A DNA stretch of 64,000 nt from Hyphomicrobiales bacterium. Its GTDB lineage: Bacteria > Pseudomonadota > Alphaproteobacteria > Rhizobiales > NORP267. The translations under genes were made by a program, and so were the position numbers. The stretch is taken from assembly GCA_021775875.1 (NCBI GenBank), contig JAJFHA010000020.1:213544-277543 (forward strand), read 5' to 3'. The notes beneath the pieces were generated by a model. That model saw nothing but the letters and a program-made list of their open reading frames with translations. It made no database searches and was not told the DNA's origin. Positions 1 to 8,314 of the stretch are shown in pieces; positions within the stretch are counted from its first letter, which is position 1, and each line of letters begins with the position of its first letter.

Positions 1-1
1 C

Positions 2-103
2 AACTGGGCGCGCGAGCATCACAGCATTTGGGTCGAAGAACTTGAGCAGGCGGAGAAAAATACTGAACCGTCGGGGAACGTTGCCGAAGCGCCGGCGGAA
101 TAA
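2..103 (+). CDS. C-terminal end of a probable formate dehydrogenase gamma subunit (partial)
   Basis: An open frame enters from the left edge and stops at TAA 101-103, leaving only 33 codons. The tail begins NWAREHHSIWVEEL and ends in a short acidic, Ala/Pro-rich stretch. From memory it resembles the cytoplasmic tail of cytochrome b-type gamma subunits of alphaproteobacterial formate dehydrogenases. The downstream genes are classic companions of that enzyme, which supports the call. The next gene starts a few bases after this stop. The fragment is too short for a firm family assignment. Confidence 0.5.
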   Translation, partial: NWAREHHSIWVEELEQAEKNTEPSGNVAEAPAE

Positions 104-107
104 CTGC

Positions 108-1496
108 TTGGTTTCGATCTCCGCTTTATGGGCAACGCTATTTGCCCTGGCCGCCTGTTTAGTTGGTGTGAATATGGCTAAAGCCGCAGAGCCTTTTATG
201 TTCGATGGACATGGTGGTCCTGTTCGCGCGATTTACATCGCGCCGGACGGCGAATTCGCCATCACAGCAAGCTTTGATTATTCCATGATCAGCTGGACGG
301 TTGAACCTGACGGTCCTCGCGAAATTCACCGGTTCGATGGCCATAATGCTGCTGTCAACGATGTAGCCGTGACCCCGCTTCGCGATATCGCGGTATCGGT
401 CGGCGACGACAGCATGGTCATTGTCTGGGACCTTGAAGAAAACCGGATGCTGCACCAGTTCGAAGGACATACCGGCAAAGTGCTCGGTGTCGCTGTCACC
501 AATAACGGCCATTTGGCCGCGAGTGCCGGGTGGGATCATACTGCGCGCCTCTGGAACCTGAGAAACATGGAGCCGGGACCGGTCCTTGAAGGCCATCGCG
601 GCAATATAAACGCTGTCGATTTTTCGCTTGATGGCCGACGTCTTTTTACCGCCAGTTATGACGGTACGATCCGCGCCTGGAATAGCGAAACCGGTGCAGC
701 CAACGGCATAATTTATCGCCACGGCTGGGGCGTCAACGTCATGCAGGTTTTGCCGGGCGGAACTCATATTCTGTTTGGCGCTATTGATGGCATTGTCGGG
801 CTCGTTGATATCGAAACAGGCGAAATGACAGAGTTGGCGGATATCGAGGGCCCGGTGCTTGCGGTCGCGTCCTGGCCGCAACATGGTCTGGTAGCGTCGG
901 GTGGCGGCAACGGCACGATTCAAGTCTGGAATATGGCAGACTGGGAACTGATCCACGAATTGGAAGACCCGTATGGTCCGGCCTGGTCGCTGGCAATTTC
1001 AGGCGATGGAACTACAATTTTTCGCGCCGGGCTGGATGATTTTGTTGCCGGGTGGCAAATTTCACCGCGCCAGAATTTTGAACCAGTCGCCAGCGTTTTT
1101 CCAAGGCGGTTTCAACTGCGCGAAGATATGAGCATGGGCGAGCGCGAATTTACACGCAAATGCAGCATCTGTCACAGCCTGATGGCTGACGACGGCCACC
1201 GCGCCGGGCCGTCACTCTATAATCTGTTCGGCCGCCATGCCGGATCATTGCCCGATTATCCTTATTCACCGGGTCTTGAAAATTCTGATATTGTCTGGAA
1301 CGCAGAGACCATCGGTCGACTTTTCGATGAAGGACCGGAGGTCGTGACGCCCGGGTCGAAAATGCCGCTGCAACGTCTCAAGGATGTGGAACATCGCGAC
1401 GCGTTGATTGAATATCTGAAAATTGCCACCGCGCCGATAAACGACGCTATAATTAACCCAGCCATCCAGCCAAGCGTAGATGCTGGCGGACAATAA
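108..1496 (+). CDS. Exported WD40 beta-propeller / cytochrome c fusion
   Basis: The product is 462 residues from a TTG start at 108, chosen because GGCGGAA (94-100) sits just upstream and the previous stop is at 101-103. An earlier in-frame TTG at 42 would overlap the upstream gene by about 60 bases. Residues 1-28 form a signal peptide ending near MAKA-AEP. Several WD40 blades follow (repeated GH...WD/WN endings such as IVWDLE, ARLWNL, IRAWNS). A C-terminal cytochrome c domain has CSICH at about 352-356 and a likely axial Met in GSKMPL. It should be a periplasmic electron carrier with an interaction scaffold, plausibly receiving electrons from formate dehydrogenase; the partner is inferred from position. 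Confidence 0.85.
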   Translation: MVSISALWATLFALAACLVGVNMAKAAEPFMFDGHGGPVRAIYIAPDGEFAITASFDYSMISWTVEPDGPREIHRFDGHNAAVNDVAVTPLRDIAVSVGDDSMVIVWDLEENRMLHQFEGHTGKVLGVAVTNNGHLAASAGWDHTARLWNLRNMEPGPVLEGHRGNINAVDFSLDGRRLFTASYDGTIRAWNSETGAANGIIYRHGWGVNVMQVLPGGTHILFGAIDGIVGLVDIETGEMTELADIEGPVLAVASWPQHGLVASGGGNGTIQVWNMADWELIHELEDPYGPAWSLAISGDGTTIFRAGLDDFVAGWQISPRQNFEPVASVFPRRFQLREDMSMGEREFTRKCSICHSLMADDGHRAGPSLYNLFGRHAGSLPDYPYSPGLENSDIVWNAETIGRLFDEGPEVVTPGSKMPLQRLKDVEHRDALIEYLKIATAPINDAIINPAIQPSVDAGGQ

Positions 1497-1498
1497 CA

Positions 1499-1505
1499 GG
1501 AGGAA
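1499..1505 (+). promoter_or_regulatory. Strong ribosome binding site for the 42-residue peptide gene
   Basis: AGGAGGA lies three bases downstream of the WD40-cytochrome stop and four bases before ATG 1509. It is close to a perfect Shine-Dalgarno and is the main evidence that the very short downstream frame is translated. Confidence 0.75.
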
Positions 1506-1508
1506 GCC

Positions 1509-1637
1509 ATGAACGGATTTTTGGGAGGTCTTGCAGTTGCTCTGGTGGTATCTATCATCGCCTGGGCCTCGCTCGGCTCGCTTGATATGGCCGCGTCCGA
1601 TGTATTTACTTCCGGTCAGTCAGTTCGCCTGAATTGA
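1509..1637 (+). CDS. 42-residue single-pass membrane peptide in the formate dehydrogenase locus
   Basis: This short gene starts at ATG 1509 behind a near-perfect AGGAGGA and stops at TGA 1635-1637. The peptide begins MNGFLGGLAVALVVSIIAW. It has one hydrophobic helix of about 20 residues and a short polar tail. Its stop overlaps the TTG start of the next protease gene, so the two are probably translationally coupled. Placed between a periplasmic cytochrome and a periplasmic protease, it could be a membrane anchor or small subunit of the dehydrogenase complex. I do not recognise a named family. Confidence 0.65.
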   Translation: MNGFLGGLAVALVVSIIAWASLGSLDMAASDVFTSGQSVRLN

Positions 1638-2623
1638 ATAAAAATCGGGTCGGTATCAGGCGCATTGGATTATCGTTAGCGAGATTCAGCGGAATAATCG
1701 CAGGGCTGACGCTGCTCGCGCTTTTATACGCGCCCGGATTAGCACCTGCACGCGGAGCCGGTCTGACCACTTCCGTGCAATCGGTCGTCAGTATTTTGCC
1801 CGAATGGCCACCTGACGCGACCCGCAATGAGGAGCCCGAAGGCAGCGGCGTCGTGGTCCTGGACGGGCATTACATCGTGACAGCTTTGCACGTCGTCCAA
1901 TCTGCCCTTTCGGTGAATGTAAGAACCTCAACGGGCCTCATTGTCGAAGCCGAAATCATTGGCCGCGATCAGGCAACCGATCTGGCTTTGCTGAAAATCG
2001 ATAACGCGCTTGCCCCTTTGCCCTTTACCGATAATGTCGGCCTTGGTGATGATGTTTGCACAATAGGCAACGCTTTCGGCCTTGGCCTGTCGGTCACTTG
2101 CGGCATCGTGTCAGGGATCAACCGGGCCGGTGTCGGGTTCAACCCGATCGAAGATTTCATCCAAACCGATGCAGCCGTAAATCCAGGCGCGTCCGGCGGG
2201 GCCTTGGTAACCGCAGATGGCCAATTGGTCGGCATTCTATCAGCAATTTTCACCAAACAATCGGACGCCAATATTGGCGTCAACTTTGCCGTCTCAGCAC
2301 AGCTTGCTGCGCGGGTTGTGAGCGAACTTCATTCTTCGGGACGGGTTAAATGGACCGCAAGCGGGTTGCGGCTGGTCCAAAATCTGGAACCGGGCGAGAC
2401 CGGCCAACTTGGCGCCCGCGTCGCGCGTGTTAGGGTTGGGTCACCTGCGGACGATGCAGGGATTGAAGTGGAGGATGTAATTATCCAGGCCAACCAGCGC
2501 CGGATACGCAAACCAGCTGATTTTGTCAGCGCGTTGGCGCTCCTGATCCCACCGGCCGAATTGTCCGTTGGAATTATGCGCGGCACGGAACAAATGACTA
2601 CTGTAATCGGCCTCTTGCCCTGA
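1634..2623 (+). CDS. DegP/HtrA-like periplasmic serine protease with PDZ domain
   Basis: This is a 329-residue S1C-type protease. The N-terminus is a signal sequence or anchor (about 1-42). The catalytic triad is visible as His in TALHVV, Asp in ATDLALL and Ser in NPGASGG. A single PDZ domain occupies roughly the last 90 residues (GSPADDAGIEVEDVI). With one PDZ domain it is closer to DegS/short DegQ forms than to two-PDZ DegP. The start is TTG 1634, overlapping the stop of the upstream peptide (TTGA); no ATG or GTG precedes the signal sequence. It may perform quality control of exported dehydrogenase subunits, which is inferred from context only. Confidence 0.85.
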   Translation: MNKNRVGIRRIGLSLARFSGIIAGLTLLALLYAPGLAPARGAGLTTSVQSVVSILPEWPPDATRNEEPEGSGVVVLDGHYIVTALHVVQSALSVNVRTSTGLIVEAEIIGRDQATDLALLKIDNALAPLPFTDNVGLGDDVCTIGNAFGLGLSVTCGIVSGINRAGVGFNPIEDFIQTDAAVNPGASGGALVTADGQLVGILSAIFTKQSDANIGVNFAVSAQLAARVVSELHSSGRVKWTASGLRLVQNLEPGETGQLGARVARVRVGSPADDAGIEVEDVIIQANQRRIRKPADFVSALALLIPPAELSVGIMRGTEQMTTVIGLLP

Positions 2624-2684
2624 CCCGAAATGTGTTGTTTGTTCTGATAATTCCCATATGGCCCGAACCCATCCGGAGAACAAA

Positions 2685-2879
2685 ATGGATAGTGAAAAAT
2701 TCAATATGTCGATGCGCAAATTCCTAAAGCAGGTCGGCGTTACATCCCAGCAGCAGATCGAAGCAATCGCCAGAGACACAGACCTTGGCAATGCATCCAC
2801 GCTCAAGGTACGCATGGTCCTTACCGCTACCGATACCGATCTTGAGCATGTGGTCGAAGGCGAAATAGAACTCGGCTAA
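2685..2879 (+). CDS. DUF6494 family small protein
   Basis: The 64-residue product reads MDSEKFNMSMRKFLKQVGVT at its start, the typical opening of DUF6494 proteins found beside alphaproteobacterial formate dehydrogenases. An upstream in-frame ATG exists at 2658, but GGAG at 2675-2678 is correctly spaced for ATG 2685, and the shorter form matches the family length. It has no signal peptide or membrane segment. It is followed after six bases by the ligase-like gene. Biochemical role unknown; a cytoplasmic maturation role is inferred from its constant neighbourhood. Confidence 0.75.
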   Translation: MDSEKFNMSMRKFLKQVGVTSQQQIEAIARDTDLGNASTLKVRMVLTATDTDLEHVVEGEIELG

Positions 2880-2885
2880 ATAAGC

Positions 2886-3632
2886 ATGCACCAACCTGAT
2901 CCAACATTCCCGCCGCTCCTGACTGGCCATGATGTCAAAAACCCGGTTGTGGCTTTTGAACATGCGGTGGCAGGCGCCAAAGCTGGAACATTCGGCGCGG
3001 GCGATTTTATCTGGAGCCGCAATACCCAGCGTCTTGAATGCGCGGTCGTGCTGGAACCTGAAGTATCGCGGCAGCATTCTCTGGAAATGCTTCACGTCGC
3101 CATGGTCGCTTTCGCCGATGCTTTTGGCTCGTTGGCTCCGCCCGAAATCGGAGTATTGTACAAATGGCCGAACAAGCTGCGCATCAATGCCGGCGAAGTG
3201 GGCGAGGTGCGGATCGCAGTTTCCGAAAAACTGGACGAAGCCGGAATCCCCGACTGGATGGTTCTGGATATTGGTGTTCAGTTGCGCCCGGCGAAAATGG
3301 TACTCGACCCCGGTGAAGATGTGGATTTTACAAATCTTCTGGAAGAGGGATGTGTTGAGGTCTCCAGGACCGAATTGCTGGAAGCCTATGCCCGGCAATT
3401 ATTGACCTGGATTCATGGCTGGGCCAGCGACGGCTTCCGACATGTCCACGATAATTGGCTGGAGCGTCTGGAAGATAAAGGCGACGATTGTGAAATCCAG
3501 TATGACGGCAAAATAGTCTCCGGTGCGTTTACCGGGCTGGATGAATTTGGCAATCTGTTGCTGCGCGATGGTGGCGAAACAAAAATGCTTATGGTCGATG
3601 TCGCTCTGGGGATCGGACAGGGCACAAAATGA
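2886..3632 (+). CDS. Biotin/lipoate-ligase-like protein (DUF4444 type)
   Basis: A 248-residue cytoplasmic protein with a biotin/lipoate protein ligase-like fold. The N-terminal part contains the conserved GDFIWSR segment and a KWPNKLRINAGEVGEVRI segment, equivalent to the K-W-PND region of BirA/LplA. A small C-terminal barrel (GKIVSGAFTGLDEFGNLLLR) matches the accessory domain of such ligases. Members of this subgroup recur in formate dehydrogenase loci, but their acceptor protein is unknown to me. The gene overlaps the next one by ATGA, indicating one operon. It may attach or sense a cofactor during enzyme maturation; that is inference. Confidence 0.7.
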   Translation: MHQPDPTFPPLLTGHDVKNPVVAFEHAVAGAKAGTFGAGDFIWSRNTQRLECAVVLEPEVSRQHSLEMLHVAMVAFADAFGSLAPPEIGVLYKWPNKLRINAGEVGEVRIAVSEKLDEAGIPDWMVLDIGVQLRPAKMVLDPGEDVDFTNLLEEGCVEVSRTELLEAYARQLLTWIHGWASDGFRHVHDNWLERLEDKGDDCEIQYDGKIVSGAFTGLDEFGNLLLRDGGETKMLMVDVALGIGQGTK

Positions 3633-4114
3633 AGTTGCTACGCGTCATAAGGTTTGACCAAACCGACGCTCACGTATTTGGAGCAGCGGCCGAACCTGAT
3701 GAATGGGCCATTTCAGGTGCGTTCGCCTTTGCCGGTAGCGACCCGGAAACATTGATAGGCAAAGAGCGCCAGGCCTTCCGCAACGGCTGGCTTGGTCTGA
3801 CCAGTTTTGCCCATGCAACTTTTGTATCCGTCGCTGATGCAGACGAAGATATTTTCGCCCAATGCTGCGAAACGCTAAGCCAGCATTTTATCAGGTTTTA
3901 TAACCCACCCGGACTTGAAGAAGCCTTGTCGGCGGCGACCGATGAGATGAATTTCACGGCGGATTTTTGTAAAGACACGCCTATCAATACGGTTTTCACG
4001 TTGCTCCGCGAGTTTGACGAAGACGGAGCGCTTCATGAGGAATTCAGGATCGTTGAACCGCCATCTGATCCGATTCACGCGCGGGTCTGGGAAGTGGTTG
4101 AAGATGACACCTGA
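3629..4114 (+). CDS. DUF6505 family protein
   Basis: The 161-residue protein starts MKLLRVIRFDQTD and has the AAEPDEWAISGAFAFAG segment typical of DUF6505. No signal peptide, membrane helix or recognisable catalytic motif is visible. Its start overlaps the stop of the ligase-like gene by four bases, and its stop overlaps the DUF6352 start, so it sits in the middle of a tightly coupled set. The function is unknown; conserved linkage suggests cytoplasmic assembly or cofactor handling for formate dehydrogenase. Confidence 0.7.
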   Translation: MKLLRVIRFDQTDAHVFGAAAEPDEWAISGAFAFAGSDPETLIGKERQAFRNGWLGLTSFAHATFVSVADADEDIFAQCCETLSQHFIRFYNPPGLEEALSAATDEMNFTADFCKDTPINTVFTLLREFDEDGALHEEFRIVEPPSDPIHARVWEVVEDDT

Positions 4115-5120
4115 ACTCTGGAAATCATCCGGCAAGCATTTGCTGGAAAAGACCGCGGACGGGTGGTTGAAAATCACGCCTGATTATCTGCGGGCTTATT
4201 ATACCCGGCCTGAAATTCACCCGGTGGAAGAATCTTGCGCCAACGAACATTCCTTGTTTGAAGCGCTGATGTCAGACCCCGAACGCGCTGTCGGGCAAGG
4301 TGAACTGGATGCCATTGCCGACAATGACGCCCGTGAAAATTACCGGATCATTTTGGGCTTCCGCGATTTTCTACTGGAGGCAGGCACAATAGAAGCCGCC
4401 TATCTTGGCATGATGAAGCAGGCCAATATTCAGGTGCCGCCGGTTTTTATCGATCAGATGGTCCACCTGGTTCTTCACAATATTCTGGAAGGCACCAAAG
4501 ATCCGATGCGGGCGCGGGCCGGGGAGTTGTTTTTCCGCGACCAGAATGTCAGTGTCGGCGAGGGGATGATGATGCTGGCGGACGAGGAAATTGTCAGCAT
4601 GCACGCCGAAACCGGCGGTCTCGGTGGGCTTGGTCAATTGCTGGTTGAATCAAACACGCCAATGCCAAGCATTGATCTGGATGTGCTGGATGAAGATAAT
4701 AAACAGCTTTATTGGGAGCGCAGCGACCGGTTTGATACGGTTCTCGATCTGCGTTTTGCCCAACCCGGTCTGGATGCTTTGGCTCGTGTGATTGAATCCT
4801 GGGTTTCGCATTTTCTTCGGGTAGAGACTCGCATCCAGCCCATGCAATCCATCAAGGATGAGCACTGGAGCTGGCATGTGGGGCTGGACATCGAGGCGTC
4901 TCGGATTTTAAACGCCCTGTATGAAGGGCGCGACGTCTCGCTTGAAGAAATGAATCGGATTTTGGCTTTATTCAAGTTGGAATTTCGCAATCCTGATGAT
5001 GCGGCACCTGCAATGCGCCATAAGCCGGTTTATCTGGGTCTCGCCATGAACGGGAATAACCGGGTTAAAATGAAACCGCAAAATCTGCTGATCAATTTGC
5101 CTCTGAATGTTGAGAGTTAA
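4104..5120 (+). CDS. DUF6352 family protein
   Basis: A 338-residue protein from ATG 4104, which gives the family-typical start MTPELWKSSGKHLL and overlaps the preceding stop. A longer reading from 4014 would run far into the upstream gene and adds no conserved sequence. Hallmarks are LRAYYTRPEIHPVEESC near residue 30 and a C-terminal segment rich in conserved His and Trp (DEHWSWHVGLDIEASRILNALY). No transmembrane or signal segment is apparent. It belongs to the set of uncharacterised proteins that travel with alphaproteobacterial formate dehydrogenase. Function unknown. Confidence 0.72.
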   Translation: MTPELWKSSGKHLLEKTADGWLKITPDYLRAYYTRPEIHPVEESCANEHSLFEALMSDPERAVGQGELDAIADNDARENYRIILGFRDFLLEAGTIEAAYLGMMKQANIQVPPVFIDQMVHLVLHNILEGTKDPMRARAGELFFRDQNVSVGEGMMMLADEEIVSMHAETGGLGGLGQLLVESNTPMPSIDLDVLDEDNKQLYWERSDRFDTVLDLRFAQPGLDALARVIESWVSHFLRVETRIQPMQSIKDEHWSWHVGLDIEASRILNALYEGRDVSLEEMNRILALFKLEFRNPDDAAPAMRHKPVYLGLAMNGNNRVKMKPQNLLINLPLNVES

Positions 5121-5144
5121 ACGTCGTCAGGGGAGCATGAAACC

Positions 5145-5468
5145 ATGGCCCGAAAGCCTGATACCGGATCATCATCGGCCATCGATGGCCGTACCGGCAA
5201 GATCGTCGCGGCCATCATTCTCACAATCGGTATCGGCGCTTTGGTTTATATGAACCGCGAAAGTTTTTTGCCGCCGCCACCCGTTGAAGAAGAGGTGGCT
5301 TTGCCGGAACTGGCTGCTTGTTTGGAGCGGCGTCTCGAAGCGGTCGAGACCATGCGTGTGGAAAACCTGCTCAACGACGCGCAATATGAACTGTTCAAAA
5401 GCCGGGCTGAAGCGTTTTGTATTTACAAACATGGCGATGCTGACAGCGCACCACCGGCGTCACAATAA
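5145..5468 (+). CDS. Small membrane-anchored protein of unknown function
   Basis: The product is 107 residues with one transmembrane helix at about residues 17-36 (KIVAAIILTIGIGALVYM). A proline stretch follows, then a soluble tail with two Cys (AACLERRLE and FCIYKHG). It follows DUF6352 by 24 bases and has a GGGGAGC ribosome site. The topology suggests a short cytoplasmic N-terminus and a periplasmic tail. I do not recognise the family; it appears to close the plus-strand run of formate dehydrogenase accessory genes. Confidence 0.6.
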   Translation: MARKPDTGSSSAIDGRTGKIVAAIILTIGIGALVYMNRESFLPPPPVEEEVALPELAACLERRLEAVETMRVENLLNDAQYELFKSRAEAFCIYKHGDADSAPPASQ

Positions 5469-5472
5469 TTTC

Positions 5473-5489
5473 TTAGGATAGGATCCTAA
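5473..5489. terminator. Inverted repeat between convergent genes
   Basis: TTAGGAT-AGG-ATCCTAA forms a 7-base-pair stem with a 3-base loop. It lies exactly where the plus-strand membrane protein gene and the minus-strand polyferredoxin gene converge. There is no T-run, so it is at best a weak transcription barrier or an RNA-stabilising hairpin. Confidence 0.3.
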
Positions 5490-7588
5490 TCTTCGTCTTT
5501 AAGGAAATCGTGACTTTTAAGAGCCTTGTCGCCATGTTCGCGAATATCTTCATCAGCGGCAAAATAATCTTCCGTCATCCGCACCCGTGGCCGGTCGCCG
5601 GCAACAAACGGGTTATTGGTTGATTCATTCTGGGTGATGATCCGGCAATCGTCACACATGCGGATCAACTGGGCACGGTCGTCGCCCATGAACATGGAAT
5701 GTTTGTCGGTAAGCATTTCAGCAATCCGCTCGATCGTACCTTTCGAGCCAAATTCTTTCCCGCACCGGATACATTCAGCCGGTTCTTCTTCGTGCAGAAT
5801 ACGCGGCGACAAGGCTTCCGTCGCAAAATTGAACCGGGGCTCCAGTGTAATCACTTTTTCCGGGCAGGTCGTGGCACAAAGACCACACTGGACGCAGGCC
5901 CCTTCGAGGAACCGCACCTGAGGTTTGTCCGGATTATCATGCAGCGCATCCGCCGGGCAACAGGAGACGCAGGCAAGACACAAGGTGCAGCCTTCAGATG
6001 CAATTTTGATCTGGCCATAGGGCGACAATTCGGGTAGCGCAATTGTGTCTGGCGCGTCGATAGCGCGTTCGTGAAGTTTTATGAATGCAGCGCGCGCGAT
6101 CGCCCGCTTGCCACCAACGGGAGCGAACATGCCCGGCTCATCTGATTTGGCCAGGCGCCGTCCTGCGCCGCCAAGTCTGCCAGCGGGAAGTCCGCGGAGA
6201 GCGGCCTCTACGATTTCCGGATCTTGTTCAATGACAGCGTGGATACGCGCAGCTTCGTCCAGATCGAGACCTGATACCACAGTATTGGCAAGCCCAATTT
6301 GTGCTTCGAGCGTCGCGTTTTCCTCTGGCTTTTCCGGGGACGCAAGCACCAGCACATGCTCGGCACCAGCAGCAAGTGCGCTGGCAAAAATCTCATGGCC
6401 AAGCTGGCTCGGGGATTGCACCGCGATGGGCAGTACGTTGATCGGCAGGCCATCTCCATAGCGGGCTATGGCACTGATAATTTCCGCACCATGCTCCTGG
6501 TCATGCATCAGCAATACAGGGGCCTTGCCACCCGCGCCCGCATAAGTGGAGAGCAGAATTTGCATGCGATTGATCAGGTCTTCGCGGCGCGGCAACGCAT
6601 AGCTGACAGCGCCTGTCGGGCAAGATGAACTGCACATGCCGCATCCACCGCACACGGCCGCATCGACCGCAATATAATCACCCGCCGGTCCAATCGCACC
6701 GGTTGGGCAGACATCGAGACAATTATGGCACCCAACCTGATTGTTGCGACTATGAGCGCAAATATCAGGATCGAAATCCACATAAAGTGGTTTTTCAAAT
6801 TCGCCGATCATGTCCGAAATTTCAAACATCGCTTTTGCAATGCCTGCCGGGTGCTTCGGATCGACGCGGAAATACCCGTCCCGTCGATCATGTCCCGTGA
6901 ATAAGGGGCTGTTGTCGGACATATCGAAAATCAGGTCGCATTTAGACGCCGCACCATCCTTGGCCATCAGAAATTGCAGCGATGATTTCGAGGACGCCAT
7001 GACAGGTGCATAATTGTCGACGACAATTTCAAATGCGCCCAGATTGCCCGAGGCAAGGGAAATCTTGCCGCGATACATCGGAACCGTAACATTGGTCGGC
7101 GGCGTCACGTCGTCGGCGTCGCTGAATAGCAAAGTTACATTGAGGCGGGTAGATAATTGCGCCGCTACGTCCAGCGCTTCCTGTCCGCCGCCATAAACCA
7201 GACAAACCCCGTCTGAGCGCAGTAGCATCGACCCGGTCGGTTTGGGGATGTGAATGGCTTCCGCCAATAAAGCGGCAATTTTTGCGGTGGGTTTTGCTTT
7301 GCCCGTACACCATCCGGCGCGTTCGCGAATATTGACAAAGGTGAGGTCGGTATTGCTGTCGGCTTCGTCGGCCATTTCCCTGAACAGAGGAGCTTCTTGC
7401 GTGCATCCAACCAGCAGCGGCTCGCCGCTTTTTAACTCATTATCAAAAGCTTCAATTTCTATCCGGCAGAGATTGTTGTAGACATGCGGCTTTTCTTCCG
7501 CACCAAGTGCTTTGGCTATTCCGCCGGAATCCAGCTCCATGGTCTGTTCGCAATTGCAGACCAGGACCTTGCGGTCCTCAATTTTCAT
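5486..7588 (-). CDS. Large multi-cluster 4Fe-4S ferredoxin-type protein of the formate dehydrogenase locus
   Basis: A 700-residue cytoplasmic iron-sulfur protein. Cysteine motifs consistent with [4Fe-4S] clusters occur at 287-294 (CHNCLDVCP), 313-323 (CGGCGMCSSSCP), 534-544 (CTLCLACVSCCP) and 565-575 (CVQCGLCATTCP). Additional CxxC pairs occur at 606-609 and 645-648, the latter resembling a zinc or rubredoxin-like site. The first 270 residues hold scattered Cys (11, 13, 41, 62, 94). This large polyferredoxin is a frequent neighbour of alphaproteobacterial formate dehydrogenases and probably moves electrons between the enzyme and another acceptor, or assists assembly. It is transcribed away from DUF3305. 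Confidence 0.85.
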   Translation of the reverse strand: MKIEDRKVLVCNCEQTMELDSGGIAKALGAEEKPHVYNNLCRIEIEAFDNELKSGEPLLVGCTQEAPLFREMADEADSNTDLTFVNIRERAGWCTGKAKPTAKIAALLAEAIHIPKPTGSMLLRSDGVCLVYGGGQEALDVAAQLSTRLNVTLLFSDADDVTPPTNVTVPMYRGKISLASGNLGAFEIVVDNYAPVMASSKSSLQFLMAKDGAASKCDLIFDMSDNSPLFTGHDRRDGYFRVDPKHPAGIAKAMFEISDMIGEFEKPLYVDFDPDICAHSRNNQVGCHNCLDVCPTGAIGPAGDYIAVDAAVCGGCGMCSSSCPTGAVSYALPRREDLINRMQILLSTYAGAGGKAPVLLMHDQEHGAEIISAIARYGDGLPINVLPIAVQSPSQLGHEIFASALAAGAEHVLVLASPEKPEENATLEAQIGLANTVVSGLDLDEAARIHAVIEQDPEIVEAALRGLPAGRLGGAGRRLAKSDEPGMFAPVGGKRAIARAAFIKLHERAIDAPDTIALPELSPYGQIKIASEGCTLCLACVSCCPADALHDNPDKPQVRFLEGACVQCGLCATTCPEKVITLEPRFNFATEALSPRILHEEEPAECIRCGKEFGSKGTIERIAEMLTDKHSMFMGDDRAQLIRMCDDCRIITQNESTNNPFVAGDRPRVRMTEDYFAADEDIREHGDKALKSHDFLKDED

Positions 7589-7675
7589 CGCGACGCTCCC
7601 ACAATTCCACCCTCAACCCGATTTTCATACATATCGAAACCCGGAAAAACACTTTTGCCCATTCTAACCATCTCC

Positions 7676-7690
7676 CTGGTTCGGAACCAG
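7676..7690. repeat. Hairpin in the divergent promoter region
   Basis: CTGGTT-CGG-AACCAG is a perfect 6-base-pair inverted repeat in the 189-base gap between the divergent polyferredoxin and DUF3305 genes. The position fits an operator or leader hairpin. No recognised regulator consensus was identified. Confidence 0.3.
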
Positions 7691-7777
7691 TCCAAAAAGC
7701 TGTAAGCTGCATCCTGAAAGGCTATAGTGTTTTTCAGGAATAGGATGAATGAGGGAAAATTGGACAAGGAAATTACA

Positions 7778-8314
7778 ATGTCGCTCGGCGTTGTTGTCGA
7801 GAAGCGCAAATCGGATCACAAATGGATCGACTGGGTGTGGAAGCCGGTTGCCGTGATCCCCGGGGCCGGGCTACATAACGATTGGCTTGAAGTCGGGTCG
7901 GGAGACGGCTGGACCCATTTTCTTGTGGGGACCTTGCCGTTGACTTTGCATCGCACCGAAACAGACGCCTATGTTATGAATCTCTCGGACAACCAGCCTT
8001 CAATATATACCGTACTGCGTGAAAATGATGATAACAAAGATGGCACCAAGCCGTACCTGGCGCATCTTGTCACTGCGTCGCCGTTTGAAGCCCAGGATTT
8101 TGAAGATTCCGGCGAAGATATTATCGAGCGCATCGCCATGCCGGATAGTTTGATTGCCTGGGTTCAGGATTTTGTCGGAGCCCATCATGTTGACGAACCG
8201 TTTGTGAAACGCAAGCGCCGGGATATTCGCGATGAACCCGAGAAATTCGGCAAAGAACCGATTTTCGAACAATCCAGGCAATCCTCCGGGAAGGGGCCGG
8301 AAAATGACCAGTAA
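7778..8314 (+). CDS. DUF3305 family protein
   Basis: The 178-residue protein has the DUF3305 signature at its N-terminus: MSLGVVVEKRKSDHKWIDW, then WKPVAVIPG and a LPLTLHRTETDAYVMNL segment. The start at 7778 has AAGGA at 7765-7769 in good position; an ATG at 7745 is possible but would add a non-conserved leader. The tail from about residue 140 is charged. It overlaps the DUF3306 start. DUF3305 and DUF3306 occur together with formate dehydrogenase and its ferredoxin in many alphaproteobacteria; the molecular role is unknown. Confidence 0.85.
   Translation: MSLGVVVEKRKSDHKWIDWVWKPVAVIPGAGLHNDWLEVGSGDGWTHFLVGTLPLTLHRTETDAYVMNLSDNQPSIYTVLRENDDNKDGTKPYLAHLVTASPFEAQDFEDSGEDIIERIAMPDSLIAWVQDFVGAHHVDEPFVKRKRRDIRDEPEKFGKEPIFEQSRQSSGKGPENDQ

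Noticed and set aside
159-956. 265-residue open frame on the minus strand opposite the WD40 gene
   Set aside because: Antisense to a clear WD40-cytochrome gene, no ribosome site, no recognisable domain.
5473-5489. Strong terminator
   Set aside because: The inverted repeat is short and lacks a T-run, so it is reported only as weak.
7585-7809. 74-residue open frame crossing the divergent promoter region
   Set aside because: It overlaps the DUF3305 start antisense, has no ribosome site and no conserved feature.
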